Program-made: the position numbers and the translations under genes
From: Dyella nitratireducens
GTDB taxonomy: Bacteria; Pseudomonadota; Gammaproteobacteria; Xanthomonadales; Rhodanobacteraceae
DNA length: 64,000 bases
NCBI RefSeq assembly: GCF_014642835.1
Contig: NZ_BMJA01000005.1
Location: 124,001 to 188,000, forward strand
Direction: 5' to 3'
Shown here: positions 33,414 through 42,498 of the stretch, one piece after another
How the letters are laid out: each line of letters starts with the position of its first letter
Position numbering within the stretch: the stretch's first letter is position 1
The notes under the pieces: model-generated
What the model saw: only the letters and a program-made list of their open reading frames with translations
What the model was told of the DNA's origin: nothing
Database searches by the model: none

Positions 33414-34772
33414 ATGCCACTGATCGATATTTCACTAGCCTTGCTTGTTGTCCTGCTTGTTTTGCAGGTGATCGTGCTGCTGCGCGGACGCGGCGATGCC
33501 GGCCTGCAGGCGCGCCTGGACAGCCTGAAAGACGACGTCCGCCATCTGCGCGAAGCCCTGGCCCAGGAGCAACGTGCCGGTCGTGGCGAGCTGACCCAGG
33601 CGCTGGTGCAGTTCGGTCAGCGCCTGGATGCGTTGACCGAGCGCACGGATACCGGTCTGCAGACGCTCTCGCAGCGGCTGATCGAGGAATCACGACGCGG
33701 TCGCGAAGAATTGGCAGCCACCCTCAGGCAACTCGGCGATCAGCAAAAGCAGCAACTTGGCACACTCACCGCCGATAACGAAAAACGCCTCGGTGAAGTG
33801 CGCACCACACTGGAAACCAAGCTCACCGCGATCCAGCAGGACAACGCCGCCAAGCTGGAGCAAATGCGCGCCACAGTGGACGAAAAGCTGCAATCCACGC
33901 TGGAAACGCGGTTGGGCCAATCGTTCAAGCTGGTGTCCGAGCGACTGGAAGCCGTGCAGCGCGGCCTAGGAGAAATGCAATCGCTGGCCAGCGGTGTGGG
34001 TGATCTCAAGCGCGTGCTGAGCAACGTGAAAACCCGCGGCATCCTGGGCGAAATGCAGCTCGCCGCGCTGCTGGAACAGATGCTCACGCCTGAGCAATAC
34101 GCCGCCAATGTTGCGACGGCACCGGGCTCGGACGAGCGCGTGGAATTCGCTATTCGCCTGCCAGGTGGCGATCGCGATGATCAAGTGTGGCTACCCATCG
34201 ATGCGAAATTCCCGCGCGAAGATTACGAGCGCCTGCTCGACGCACAACAGCAGGCAGACGTAGAAGCCGTGGAGCGCGCCGCCACGGCGCTGGAACGCCG
34301 CGTGCGCGACGAAGCCAAAACCATCCGCACCAAATACATTGCGCCACCCGCTACGACCGATTTCGCGATCCTCTTCCTGCCCACGGAAGGCTTGTACGCG
34401 GAAATCATCCGCCGCCCCGGGTTGTTCGATAATTTGCAACGCGAGCAGCGCGTGATCGTGGCCGGCCCGACCACGCTTGCTGCCATCCTCAATAGCCTGC
34501 AAATGGGTTTTCGCACACTGGCGATACAGAAGCGTAGCAGCGAAGTGTGGCAGCTGCTCGGCGCGGTGAAGAACGAGTTTGGCAAGTTTGGCGAGGTGCT
34601 GTCGATGGTGCGCAAGAAGCTGGACGAAGCCAGCAAGCACATCGACAAGACGGCGACACGTACGCGCGCGATTGAGCGCAAGTTGCGTGACGTGGAAACG
34701 TTACCAGGAGATCAGGCGCAGCAGTTGCTGGGCGAGTCCTTGAGTGGTGATGAAGAAGTCGTAGAGGATTAA
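33414..34772 (+). CDS. rmuC: DNA recombination protein RmuC
   Basis: 452 residues from ATG 33414 (MPLIDISLALLVVLLVLQVIV). One N-terminal helix is followed by a long coiled coil (~residues 30-190) and the conserved C-terminal nuclease-like domain (NVKTRGILGEMQLAALLEQMLTPEQY, VWLPIDAKFPREDYERLL, FAILFLPTEGLYAEII, GPTTLAAILNSLQMGFRTLAIQKRS). RmuC limits inversions at short inverted repeats in E. coli, which is apt in a genome so full of them. The acidic tail EEVVED ends 16 bp before a family B repeat. Confidence 0.93.
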   Translation: MPLIDISLALLVVLLVLQVIVLLRGRGDAGLQARLDSLKDDVRHLREALAQEQRAGRGELTQALVQFGQRLDALTERTDTGLQTLSQRLIEESRRGREELAATLRQLGDQQKQQLGTLTADNEKRLGEVRTTLETKLTAIQQDNAAKLEQMRATVDEKLQSTLETRLGQSFKLVSERLEAVQRGLGEMQSLASGVGDLKRVLSNVKTRGILGEMQLAALLEQMLTPEQYAANVATAPGSDERVEFAIRLPGGDRDDQVWLPIDAKFPREDYERLLDAQQQADVEAVERAATALERRVRDEAKTIRTKYIAPPATTDFAILFLPTEGLYAEIIRRPGLFDNLQREQRVIVAGPTTLAAILNSLQMGFRTLAIQKRSSEVWQLLGAVKNEFGKFGEVLSMVRKKLDEASKHIDKTATRTRAIERKLRDVETLPGDQAQQLLGESLSGDEEVVED

Positions 34773-34787
34773 GAATCACTCCCCACC

Positions 34788-34905
34788 GTCATTCCGGCGA
34801 AAGCCGGAATCCAGTTTGAATACGTTGTGCGAAGCACTCAATACAAAAAATATCGAGTCCTGCGAACGCATTATTTGAACTGGATTCCGGCCTTCGCCGG
34901 AATGA
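34788..34905. repeat. Repeat family B, inverted pair between rmuC and the aroE-like gene
   Basis: Arms start GTCATTCCGGC; left hairpin loop GAAA, right loop CTTC. The core has TTGCGAAGCAC. It separates convergent genes. Confidence 0.9.
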
Positions 34906-34930
34906 CGGTGAGGCAGTGGCAAGCATTGCA

Positions 34931-35746
34931 CTAGCCCAGCGCATGCTCTGCTGCTCGCTCAATCAACGCATCATCCGGCCGCACGCCCGTATACAGCACA
35001 AATTGCTCAACCGCCTGCAATACGATCACCTCAGCACCTGTCACTACCCGCTTGCCCACTGAACGAGCCAACTTGATCACCGGCGTTTCCGGCGGCAACG
35101 CCACCACGTCGAACACGGCTTTTGAGCGCTCAACGTCTTTGCGCTCGAACGCGAGCTGATCTTTCTCAGGCCCTTCCATGCCAATCGGCGTCACGTTGAT
35201 CAAGAGATCCGCTTGCACGCCCGGCATATCGGGCACCCAACCAAAACCACTGGTCTGGGCCAGTGCCCGCCCCGTGGCTTCATTACGCGCCACGATATGC
35301 CCGTGCTTGAAGCCGGCATCACGAAACGCACAAGCCACCGCCTTCGCCATGCCGCCACTACCGCGCAAAGCCAGCAACATGTCGGTAGCAAGCCCATGCT
35401 GCTCGATCAGCTTGCGCACAGCGATGTAATCCGTGTTGTAGGCACGCAGATGCCCATCGTTATTGACGATGGTATTGATCGAAGCGATCGCCGCGGCCGA
35501 GTCGTCAATGCTGTCGACCAACGGGATACATGCCTCCTTGAACGGCATCGAGACCGCGCAACCACGAATGCCCAAAGCGCGAATGCCACCGATCGCGGCA
35601 GGAAGGTCGCGCGTGGTGAATGCCTTGTAGACATAGTTCAAGTCCAGCGCTTCATACAGATAATTCTGAAAGCGCGTGCCAAAGTTGCCCGGGCGGCCGG
35701 ACAGGGACATGCAAAGCTGGGTGTCGCGATTGATGGATCGAGTCAT
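34931..35746 (-). CDS. Shikimate dehydrogenase-like protein, HI0607/SdhL type
   Basis: 271 residues from ATG 35746 (MTRSINRDTQLCMSLSGRPGNFG). It has the AroE fold: catalytic Lys in CAVSMPFKEA, Asp in RAYNTDYIAV, and a Rossmann loop GSGGMAKAVACAF. However, the usual shikimate-binding SxS motif is replaced by LSGRPGNFGTRFQNYLYEAL, the hallmark of the SdhL class first seen in Haemophilus HI0607. That class has weak shikimate activity, so its true substrate may differ. A canonical aroE is expected elsewhere in the genome. Confidence 0.87.
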   Translation of the reverse strand: MTRSINRDTQLCMSLSGRPGNFGTRFQNYLYEALDLNYVYKAFTTRDLPAAIGGIRALGIRGCAVSMPFKEACIPLVDSIDDSAAAIASINTIVNNDGHLRAYNTDYIAVRKLIEQHGLATDMLLALRGSGGMAKAVACAFRDAGFKHGHIVARNEATGRALAQTSGFGWVPDMPGVQADLLINVTPIGMEGPEKDQLAFERKDVERSKAVFDVVALPPETPVIKLARSVGKRVVTGAEVIVLQAVEQFVLYTGVRPDDALIERAAEHALG

Positions 35747-35791
35747 ATGTGGGTCCTGGTGGGGAGTCAGGGAGGCCCGGAACCCTAACAT

Positions 35792-36062
35792 AGGGATGCT
35801 CTGATCCATTCTGTGTAGGCGTCACCGCTCCTGTCTGTCCACAGGGCACAGGACCATCGGCGAAGGCAGACTGGCCGTCTGTCGAGGCGATGGGCCGAAG
35901 CCCTGTGGACAGACAGAAGCGGCCCGAAGGGTGATGTCCAGAAGGCCCGCATGCTGCGCCGCGCGGCTTGGCAAGACGGCCAGTCTTCCCGGCGCCGCGC
36001 AACACATCCTGCGGGCCTTCTGGACATCATGCCGCCTGCACAGAATGGATCAGAGCATCCCT
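35792..36062. mobile_element. 271-bp MITE-like element with nested perfect inverted repeats
   Basis: Terminal inverted repeats of about 28 bp (AGGGATGCTCTGATCCATTC end at 35792, matching 36034-36062 in reverse) enclose two perfect stems: 35831-35847 with 35900-35916 (17 bp) and 35933-35951 with 36010-36028 (19 bp). A third pair, 35868-35880 with 35974-35986 (13 bp), links the two stem-loops and would compete with them. No ORF of transposase length lies inside. It fills most of the gap between the aroE-like gene and folE. Confidence 0.7.
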
Positions 36063-36111
36063 TGACGCGAGCGTTACACTTGGAGGCTCAAGTCCGCACC
36101 AAGGAAGCCGC

Positions 36112-36711
36112 ATGAGCGAGCACGAGCCTACCGACGTCACCCGTGAACAAGCCGAAGAAGCGGTGCGCACCCTGCTGCGCTGGGCTGGCGAGGACCCGCA
36201 ACGCGAAGGCCTGCTCGATACGCCACGCCGCGTCGTCAAAGCCTATCGTGACTGGTTCAGTGGTTATCTGGTCGATCCGGGCGAGTACTTGCGCCGCACC
36301 TTCGAAGAAGTGGCCGGTTACGACGAGATGGTGGTGCTGCGCGATATCGAATTCGAAAGCCATTGCGAACATCACATGGCGCCCATCATCGGCCGCGCAC
36401 ATGTGGGCTATCTGCCCACCAATCGTGTGGTGGGCATCAGCAAGCTGGCCCGCGTGGTGGATGCTTACGCGCGCCGCTTCCAAGTACAGGAAAAGATGAC
36501 CGCCGAAATCGCGCGCTGCATCCAGGAAAATCTCCACCCGGCGGGCGTGGCTGTCGTGATCGACGCCAGCCATGAGTGCATGACCACTCGCGGCGTGCAC
36601 AAGCGCGGCGTATCGATGGTCACCAGCCAGATGCTGGGCTCGTTCCGTGACGATGCACGTACGCGTGCGGAATTCCTGGATTTCATCGGCATCCAGGGCG
36701 GCCGCCGCTGA
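36112..36711 (+). CDS. folE: GTP cyclohydrolase I, FolE
   Basis: 199 residues from ATG 36112 with AAGGAAG upstream. Signatures: [41 protein letters not shown] (zinc Cys and catalytic His), [25 protein letters not shown] and [15 protein letters not shown] (second zinc Cys). It converts GTP to dihydroneopterin triphosphate, the first step of folate synthesis. Its TGA overlaps the next ATG as TGATG. Confidence 0.96.
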   Translation: MSEHEPTDVTREQAEEAVRTLLRWAGEDPQREGLLDTPRRVVKAYRDWFSGYLVDPGEYLRRTFEEVAGYDEMVVLRDIEFESHCEHHMAPIIGRAHVGYLPTNRVVGISKLARVVDAYARRFQVQEKMTAEIARCIQENLHPAGVAVVIDASHECMTTRGVHKRGVSMVTSQMLGSFRDDARTRAEFLDFIGIQGGRR

Positions 36712-37037
36712 TGCGCTTGAGCCCGTGGCTCCTCTTGTTGGCGCTACCTTTCGCCGTGCTTGCGCAAAATACGGCGACCGGCCTGTTCCAGGCCATGGAC
36801 ACCAATGGTGACGGCCGCATCAGCGAAGCCGAATACGTGGCCTACATGAGCCAGGGCTTCTACCGCCGGGATCTCAATCACGATGGCGTGCTGGAACCGG
36901 ACGAACTACCCGGCGGACATGGCAAACCGGTGACACTCAAGGCATGGCAGGACAATCTGCGTCGTGAGTTCAATAAGCTGGATCGCAACCATGATGGGTA
37001 TCTGAGCCCTCAGGAATTGATGCAGCCGCCACGGTGA
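36711..37037 (+). CDS. EF-hand protein with signal peptide, coupled to folE
   Basis: 108 residues. A signal peptide (LSPWLLLLALPFAVLAQ) is followed by three EF-hand loops: DTNGDGRISEAE, DLNHDGVLEPDE and DRNHDGYLSPQE, with Asp/Asn ligands and an acidic position 12 in each. It should bind Ca2+ in the periplasm or outside. The start shares one base with the folE stop (TGATG), so translation is coupled although no shared pathway is obvious. Confidence 0.85.
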   Translation: MRLSPWLLLLALPFAVLAQNTATGLFQAMDTNGDGRISEAEYVAYMSQGFYRRDLNHDGVLEPDELPGGHGKPVTLKAWQDNLRREFNKLDRNHDGYLSPQELMQPPR

Positions 37038-37047
37038 CGACCGCTGC

Positions 37048-37121
37048 GTGGGTTGGGGTGCAAACCGCAACATCGCCCTAGAACGCGACACCCGGATGTT
37101 GGGGTTTGCACCCCAACCTAC
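37048..37121. repeat. REP family A, inverted pair with a mutated left stem
   Basis: Left arm reads GTGGGTTGGGGTGCAAACCG, with one G replacing C that breaks the stem; right arm is intact with loop TTGC. It follows the EF-hand gene by 10 bp. Confidence 0.9.
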
Positions 37122-37136
37122 AGCTGTTCCACGGGA

Positions 37137-37180
37137 TTCTCCCTCACCCCAACGCTCTCCTCGAAGGGTGAGAGGGAGAA
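37137..37180. repeat. Imperfect inverted repeat, possible family C relative
   Basis: TTCTCCCTCACCC at the left pairs with GGGTGAGAGGGAGAA at the right, with one 2-base bulge. Purine/pyrimidine-biased repeats like this are common in Xanthomonadales intergenic DNA. Resemblance to the uvrD and hemD copies is weak. Confidence 0.45.
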
Positions 37181-37294
37181 AAGTGAGCAGCCCGCGACAT
37201 TTCCTCCACACCTCCAGCCCATGCCAAGCAACACGGCATCAGCTATCGTTGCGCCTTTGGCCCCATACATTCCGTGGCTATCCGCGCCCCTCGC

Positions 37295-38644
37295 ATGGAC
37301 TCTGCATCCCCCGCTCCCTCCTCCCGCCAAAAAGCAGCCTTCGCCTTCATCTTCGTGACGGTGATGCTGGACATGCTGGCCTTCGGCATCATCATTCCGG
37401 TGCTGCCGCACCTGATCGTGGAATTGATCGGCGGCAGCATGGCGCAGGCAGCCGTGTGGGTGGGCGCGATCAGCACCATGTTCATGCTGATGCAGTTCAT
37501 CTTCTCGCCGGTGCAAGGCACGTTGTCGGATCGGTTCGGCCGCCGCACGGTGATCCTGATTTCCAGCTTCGGCCTGGGCGTGGATTTCATCGTCATCGCG
37601 CTGGCACCCACGGTGTGGCTGCTGTTCGTGGGGCGCTTGGTATCCGGCATCTGTGCAGCGAGCTTCTCCACCGCCAATGCCTATATCGCCGACATCGTGC
37701 CGAGGGAAAAGCGCGCCGCCGCTTACGGCGCGCTCGGTGCCGCGTTTGCCATCGGCTTCATCACGGGACCTGCGCTGGGCGGACTGCTTGGCCATATCAG
37801 CATCCGTCTACCGTTCTGGGTGGCGGCAGGGTTGTCGCTGATCAACTTCTGCTACGGCTTCTTCGTGCTGCCGGAGTCGCTGCCAGCTGAGCGTCGCAGC
37901 AAACGCTTCGATTGGAGCCATGCCAATCCGTTCGGTGCGCTGGTGTTACTGCGTCGCTATCCGCAAGTCTTCGCGCTGGCCTCGGTGTACTTCCTGATCA
38001 ACCTGGCCCAGTTCTCGCTCAACTCCACCTATGTGCTCTACGCCGATTACCGCTATGGCTGGGGCACTCAGGCGGTGGGATACACACTCGCCTTCGTTGG
38101 GCTCTGCAGCGGGATCGTGCAGGCGGTGCTGGTGCGTCGCCTGATGCCGAAACTCGGAGAGCGGCGCATGATCATGATCGGCCTGCCGCTGTGCGTGGTC
38201 GGCTATCTGTTCTTCGGTTTTTCTTCCGTGGGATGGATGTTCCTGGTGGGCATTCCGTTCCTGTGCCTGGGTGGTCTCTCAGGACCGCCTGCACAAGCAT
38301 TGATGACACAGCAGGTGGACCCACACGAACAAGGACGCTTGCAAGGCGCGCTAAGCAGCCTGGCCAGCCTGGCCGGCATCTTCGGGCCGGCCCTGTTCGC
38401 CAACCTATTTGGGCTCTTCATCAGCGACCACGCGCCCGTGCACCTGCCAGGCATCGCCTTCCTGCTGGCAGCACTGCTACTCGCGGCAGCCACCGTTCTT
38501 GCCGACTACGCCATTCGCCATATTCATCTTGCGCAGCCAGCAGACCAGCAAACACCCCCGTCACTGCATGGCGAACTTTCGCCCATCGCTGACGTGGTTA
38601 CTCACGATCACCTCCCCCATCATCAGCAGGAGTCATCCCCATGA
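37295..38644 (+). CDS. MFS drug-type transporter, TetA-like
   Basis: 449 residues from ATG 37295; a GTG at 37274 is a second possible start. Twelve membrane helices. MFS motifs: VMLDMLAFGIIIPVLPHLI, LSDRFGRRTVILIS (motif A), GRLVSGICAASFSTANAYIADI, and GAAFAIGFITGPALGGLLG (motif C of 12-helix and DHA1 antiporters). It resembles TCR/Tet multidrug efflux proteins driven by H+. Substrate unknown. It overlaps the DUF1993 gene by 4 bp (ATGA). Confidence 0.88.
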   Translation: MDSASPAPSSRQKAAFAFIFVTVMLDMLAFGIIIPVLPHLIVELIGGSMAQAAVWVGAISTMFMLMQFIFSPVQGTLSDRFGRRTVILISSFGLGVDFIVIALAPTVWLLFVGRLVSGICAASFSTANAYIADIVPREKRAAAYGALGAAFAIGFITGPALGGLLGHISIRLPFWVAAGLSLINFCYGFFVLPESLPAERRSKRFDWSHANPFGALVLLRRYPQVFALASVYFLINLAQFSLNSTYVLYADYRYGWGTQAVGYTLAFVGLCSGIVQAVLVRRLMPKLGERRMIMIGLPLCVVGYLFFGFSSVGWMFLVGIPFLCLGGLSGPPAQALMTQQVDPHEQGRLQGALSSLASLAGIFGPALFANLFGLFISDHAPVHLPGIAFLLAALLLAAATVLADYAIRHIHLAQPADQQTPPSLHGELSPIADVVTHDHLPHHQQESSP

Positions 38645-39147
38645 GTCTCTCGATGTACCAAGCGTCCGTACCGCTGTTCGTGCGCGCACTGACCAACCTG
38701 AACCACGTGCTCAAACTCGGCGAAAAGCACGCCAAGGAAAAAAGCGTGGAAGGTTCGGTGATACTGCAAACCCGCCTCATCGCCGACATGCTGCCACTGG
38801 TCAAGCAGGTGCAGATCGCCACCGACATGGCCAAGAACGGCACGGCCCGCCTGGCCGGCGTCGATCCGCTGAAATTCGAAGACAACGAAACCTCGTTCGA
38901 TGAGCTGTACTCACGCATCGAGCGCGCGATTGATTACATCAAGAGCTTCAAGCCGGAGCAGGTCGACGGTAGCGAAACGCGCGCCATCACGCTGAAGACG
39001 CGCAACGGTGAGCAGCATTTCGAAGGCGAGGCTTACTTGTTGCACTACGTGATTCCCAATCTGTTCTTCCACTGCACCACGGCGTACGCCATCTTGCGTG
39101 AGGCCGGGACGAATATTGGGAAGCAGGATTTTATTGGCAAGGCGTAA
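38641..39147 (+). CDS. DUF1993-family protein
   Basis: 168 residues, beginning MSLSMYQASVPLFVRALTNLNHVL, the typical DUF1993 opening. It also has LIADMLPLVKQVQIATDMAKNGTARLAG and the C-terminal YVIPNLFFHCTTAYAILREAG region. The fold is a four-helix bundle like DinB. Function is unknown. Coupled to the MFS gene by an ATGA overlap. Confidence 0.85.
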   Translation: MSLSMYQASVPLFVRALTNLNHVLKLGEKHAKEKSVEGSVILQTRLIADMLPLVKQVQIATDMAKNGTARLAGVDPLKFEDNETSFDELYSRIERAIDYIKSFKPEQVDGSETRAITLKTRNGEQHFEGEAYLLHYVIPNLFFHCTTAYAILREAGTNIGKQDFIGKA

Positions 39148-39544
39148 TCCCCTCTTTTTGCGAGCAGGGCGACGCTTTCGCCCTGCTCGATACCTCCGAG
39201 CTGTCGCCCCGCTTTCGACACGCTGATTGATCCTGCCTTGATCGAAGTCCGCTCTCGTACGCGTACGTACTGCATTGCACGCATCAGCGTCATTGCTCGA
39301 CTTCCATCGCTTTGAAGTCATATCTCACATCAAATTAAGCGCTTTCCGATTGTTACAAAGTCGTTGTCAGCTAATTTGATCTCTGCGGTTCGCAAAGAAC
39401 ATCTTGCCTCAAGGAGCTGAACCGTACACACGCGACCGTCGCAGCTAAGCCATGCGTCATGGCTCGGCGGCGACCTTCGCACTTTGTCATCTGCCGCTTG
39501 TTGTACCGCTAAACGATGGACGGCGATTCCAGGGAGAGATCATT
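39148..39544. other. 397-bp non-coding stretch with a strong hairpin
   Basis: No gene is seen. A perfect 12-bp stem, CGAGCAGGGCGA (39161-39172) with TCGCCCTGCTCG (39178-39189), sits 13 bp after the DUF1993 stop. It has no T run after it but is preceded by CCTCTTTTTG. The rest is lower in GC than the surroundings and probably holds the promoter and 5' leader of the TonB-dependent receptor. Confidence 0.5.
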
Positions 39545-42346
39545 TTGAAAGCAGGAAATACTTTTCATTATTCATTGCTGGCGTTGGCGTGTGCCGCCGC
39601 TTTGGCAAGCACGAGCGTATGTGCTCAAGACAATTCAACAGGTTCAAATGCCACCAGCTCAAAGAAACTTGAAGCCGTTACCGTCACGGGCTCCTTAATC
39701 CCGCAGACTGAAGTTGAAACATTCACACCGACAACCACCATCACCTCTCAGGAACTCAAATCCAGGGGTTTTTCGTCGGTCGCTGATGCACTTCAGCAAA
39801 TGACGTTCTCCACCGGCAGCATTCAGAACTCACAGACGACCAACACCTTCACGCCTGGCGCAAAAACCCTAAGCTTGTTTGGCCTTCCGGTTGGCTACGT
39901 GAAGTACCTGATCGATGGACGCCCGATGTCGAGCTTCTCGGCGCTCTACAACAGCACTGACGTCTTCACCAACCTCAATACCATCCCGACCGACCTTGTT
40001 GACCACATCGACATCCTTCCCGGTGGTCAATCCACCTTATATGGCTCGGACGCCATTGCGGGCGTCGTCAACATTGTGATGAAGAAGAAGGTCGACGCTC
40101 CGATTGTTGACGTGCGCTACGGCTGGGATCAGCAAGGTGGCGGCGCAAATCGTCACATCAGCTTCGCCGATGGTTTCAGTTTCGATAAGTTCAACCTCAT
40201 GGTCGGCGCGCAGTTTGAAGATACACAGCCGATATGGTCCAGGGACCGCGCGATGACGTCACACTTCTTCGAAAACGGCACATCCCCCGCAACGGCGAGC
40301 CGTGACTACCTCGTGTACAACAGTGATACGAGCAACAACTATTTGATGATGGACCCTAACCACTGCGCATTGACCACCGGTCAATTCAACGGCACCGAAG
40401 GTCCACGCAATCGAGCACGATTTGGCGAATACTGTGGCTCGTTCTACTCCCCCGGCCAATCCACGCTATCGAACGGAAGTAAAACAGCGAATGTCTATGC
40501 TCACGCGACATTTGATGTGAACGATAACGTTCAACTGTACAGCGATGTCATGCTGAACTTCGATCGCGAGAAATACAGCCCAGGGTCATCGGTTCTTTGG
40601 TGGGGAACCTCATCGAAGTACGGCTATATCTACGACCCGAACCTCGACGACTTCGTGAATTTACAGAAGGCTTTCAGCCCCGAAGAGGCTGGCGGGTTTC
40701 AGAACATCATGTACAAGACCTACGAACGCAACTACACGTTTACGCTCGGTGCCAAGGGTGCGCTCGGCGCCTCCAACTGGGAATATGACGCATTTGCCAT
40801 GCACACGGAGGACAAACTGAACGAAATGAACTTCGCTCGCTTCACCGAGCCGATGGAAACCTTTTTCGCCAACCGCGTGCTTGGCTCCGATCTCGGGCCG
40901 GATCCCTATGGCTTTGGTTTCAGCACTTTCACGCCGAATTACGCAGCATTCTATACACCCATTTCCAACGCCGACTTCCAGAGCTTCACCGGCTATACCT
41001 CCACGCAAAGCAAAACTTGGCAAAACATTGGACGCGTCACTCTGACCAATCCATCACTGTTCCAGATGCCTGGCGGGGATGCTGGTGTTGCCTTCCTTCT
41101 GGAAGGTGGCAACGAAGGTTGGGACTACTCACCTGATCCTCGCCTTTTGAGCAGTGATGTATGGGGTACTTCGGCCGTGCAAGGTGCGGGCCATCGCTCC
41201 CGTTACGCCCTCGCAACCGAATGGAGACTGCCGCTGCTACCGCAGCTAACATTGAGCGCCTCGGCTCGCTACGATGCATTCAATGTCGCCGGGTCTACAG
41301 TGAGCAAGCCTACTTACAACGCAGGTCTCGAGTATCGCCCGTTCGACACGCTGCTACTGCGTGCACGCTATGGCACGTCTTTCAAGGCCCCCACGCTGGC
41401 AGATGAGTTCCAGGGTGAAAGCACCGCCTATATAACACCCACCGATTATTACAACTGCGCGAAATTGGGTTTCGACACAGCTGTTGCTCCGATTTCGTGT
41501 CCAGCGAAGTACAACGGAGCCTCTGTGGTAGCCGTGCAATCGGGTAATCGTGCCTTGAAACCGATTTCTGCCAGTAACTGGAGCGCTGGCCTGGTGTTTT
41601 CACCAGTGTCGCGAATGGCCGTGTCAATGGACTTCTATCACTGGAACGTCAAGGATGAAGTCAATGTCCAGGATCCCGATCAAATTCTGCTGCAAGAAGC
41701 GGCCTGTCGACTTGGACAACTTGATATCAATTCGCCCAGCTGCTCAGCCGCCATCAGTCAGGTCACGCGTAATGCAGCGGGTGACATCACCCAGATTGTC
41801 ACCCCCAAAATCAACGTGTCGAACGAAGTGCTCGACGCAATCAGCGCGGGCTTCAATTATTCGTTCGGCATTGGTCGCTTCGGTGAATTGAATACGAACG
41901 TGGCCTATACCAATATCCTGTTGCATAAGCAGCAGATGTACGCAGGTGACCCCTATATTGACCTGCTGCGTTCGCCGTACTACAGCACAGACTTCAAAAC
42001 CAAGTTGAATGCCTCGCTGACGTGGAAACTAGATGATTGGAGTGCCACTCTATACGCAACCCGCTATGGCAAGTCGCCCAACTATCTGTCAACCCTGGAC
42101 CTTGCTACCCCGTACCAAAAACCTGGAGAGGGTTCGCTGCCGTCGTGGGTTATCTACAACGCCAGCGTTTCCTATAGCCCGATCTCCAACCTGAAACTGT
42201 CCTTCGTCGTTGACAACCTGTTCAACACGATGCCGCCCACGGACAACAGCTATCCAGGTACGTCGGCCGCGCCGTACAACCAGAGCAACTACAATGTATT
42301 CGGGCGCACGTTCTTCTTGGAAGCCAACTACACGTTCGGCAAGTAA
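39545..42346 (+). CDS. TonB-dependent outer membrane receptor
   Basis: 933 residues from TTG 39545, chosen because GGGAGAG lies at good spacing and the next residues form a signal peptide (KAGNTFHYSLLALACAAALASTSVCAQ). The plug domain follows: LEAVTVTGSLIPQTEVETFTP, IDGRPMSS, HIDILPGGQSTLYGSDAIAGVVNIVMKK. The 22-strand barrel ends in the aromatic strand GRTFFLEANYTFGK. Such receptors import iron complexes or large sugars or oligopeptides using TonB energy. The ligand is unknown. GC content and codon use are lower than in the second receptor (51484-54228), hinting at transfer. Confidence 0.93.
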   Translation: MKAGNTFHYSLLALACAAALASTSVCAQDNSTGSNATSSKKLEAVTVTGSLIPQTEVETFTPTTTITSQELKSRGFSSVADALQQMTFSTGSIQNSQTTNTFTPGAKTLSLFGLPVGYVKYLIDGRPMSSFSALYNSTDVFTNLNTIPTDLVDHIDILPGGQSTLYGSDAIAGVVNIVMKKKVDAPIVDVRYGWDQQGGGANRHISFADGFSFDKFNLMVGAQFEDTQPIWSRDRAMTSHFFENGTSPATASRDYLVYNSDTSNNYLMMDPNHCALTTGQFNGTEGPRNRARFGEYCGSFYSPGQSTLSNGSKTANVYAHATFDVNDNVQLYSDVMLNFDREKYSPGSSVLWWGTSSKYGYIYDPNLDDFVNLQKAFSPEEAGGFQNIMYKTYERNYTFTLGAKGALGASNWEYDAFAMHTEDKLNEMNFARFTEPMETFFANRVLGSDLGPDPYGFGFSTFTPNYAAFYTPISNADFQSFTGYTSTQSKTWQNIGRVTLTNPSLFQMPGGDAGVAFLLEGGNEGWDYSPDPRLLSSDVWGTSAVQGAGHRSRYALATEWRLPLLPQLTLSASARYDAFNVAGSTVSKPTYNAGLEYRPFDTLLLRARYGTSFKAPTLADEFQGESTAYITPTDYYNCAKLGFDTAVAPISCPAKYNGASVVAVQSGNRALKPISASNWSAGLVFSPVSRMAVSMDFYHWNVKDEVNVQDPDQILLQEAACRLGQLDINSPSCSAAISQVTRNAAGDITQIVTPKINVSNEVLDAISAGFNYSFGIGRFGELNTNVAYTNILLHKQQMYAGDPYIDLLRSPYYSTDFKTKLNASLTWKLDDWSATLYATRYGKSPNYLSTLDLATPYQKPGEGSLPSWVIYNASVSYSPISNLKLSFVVDNLFNTMPPTDNSYPGTSAAPYNQSNYNVFGRTFFLEANYTFGK

Positions 42347-42365
42347 ACGCATATTGCTCGTTTTT

Positions 42366-42397
42366 GAGCCCTGCATTCCCTTGCAGGGCTTTTTTTT
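42366..42397 (+). terminator. Intrinsic terminator after the TonB-dependent receptor
   Basis: GCCCTGCA (42368-42375) pairs with TGCAGGGC (42382-42389), followed by eight T. Confidence 0.92.
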
Positions 42398-42498
42398 GCA
42401 CGTTTAACCACATTCCATCCACACGATGTCGCATTGAATCGACTGCACCACGCCCCCAAACAAAGGGAAATCAACAAAGCTTGCAAGGGATTACCACC

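Noticed and set aside
39161-39189. Intrinsic terminator after the DUF1993 gene
   Set aside because: The 12-bp stem is perfect but no T run follows it on either strand; recorded only as a hairpin.
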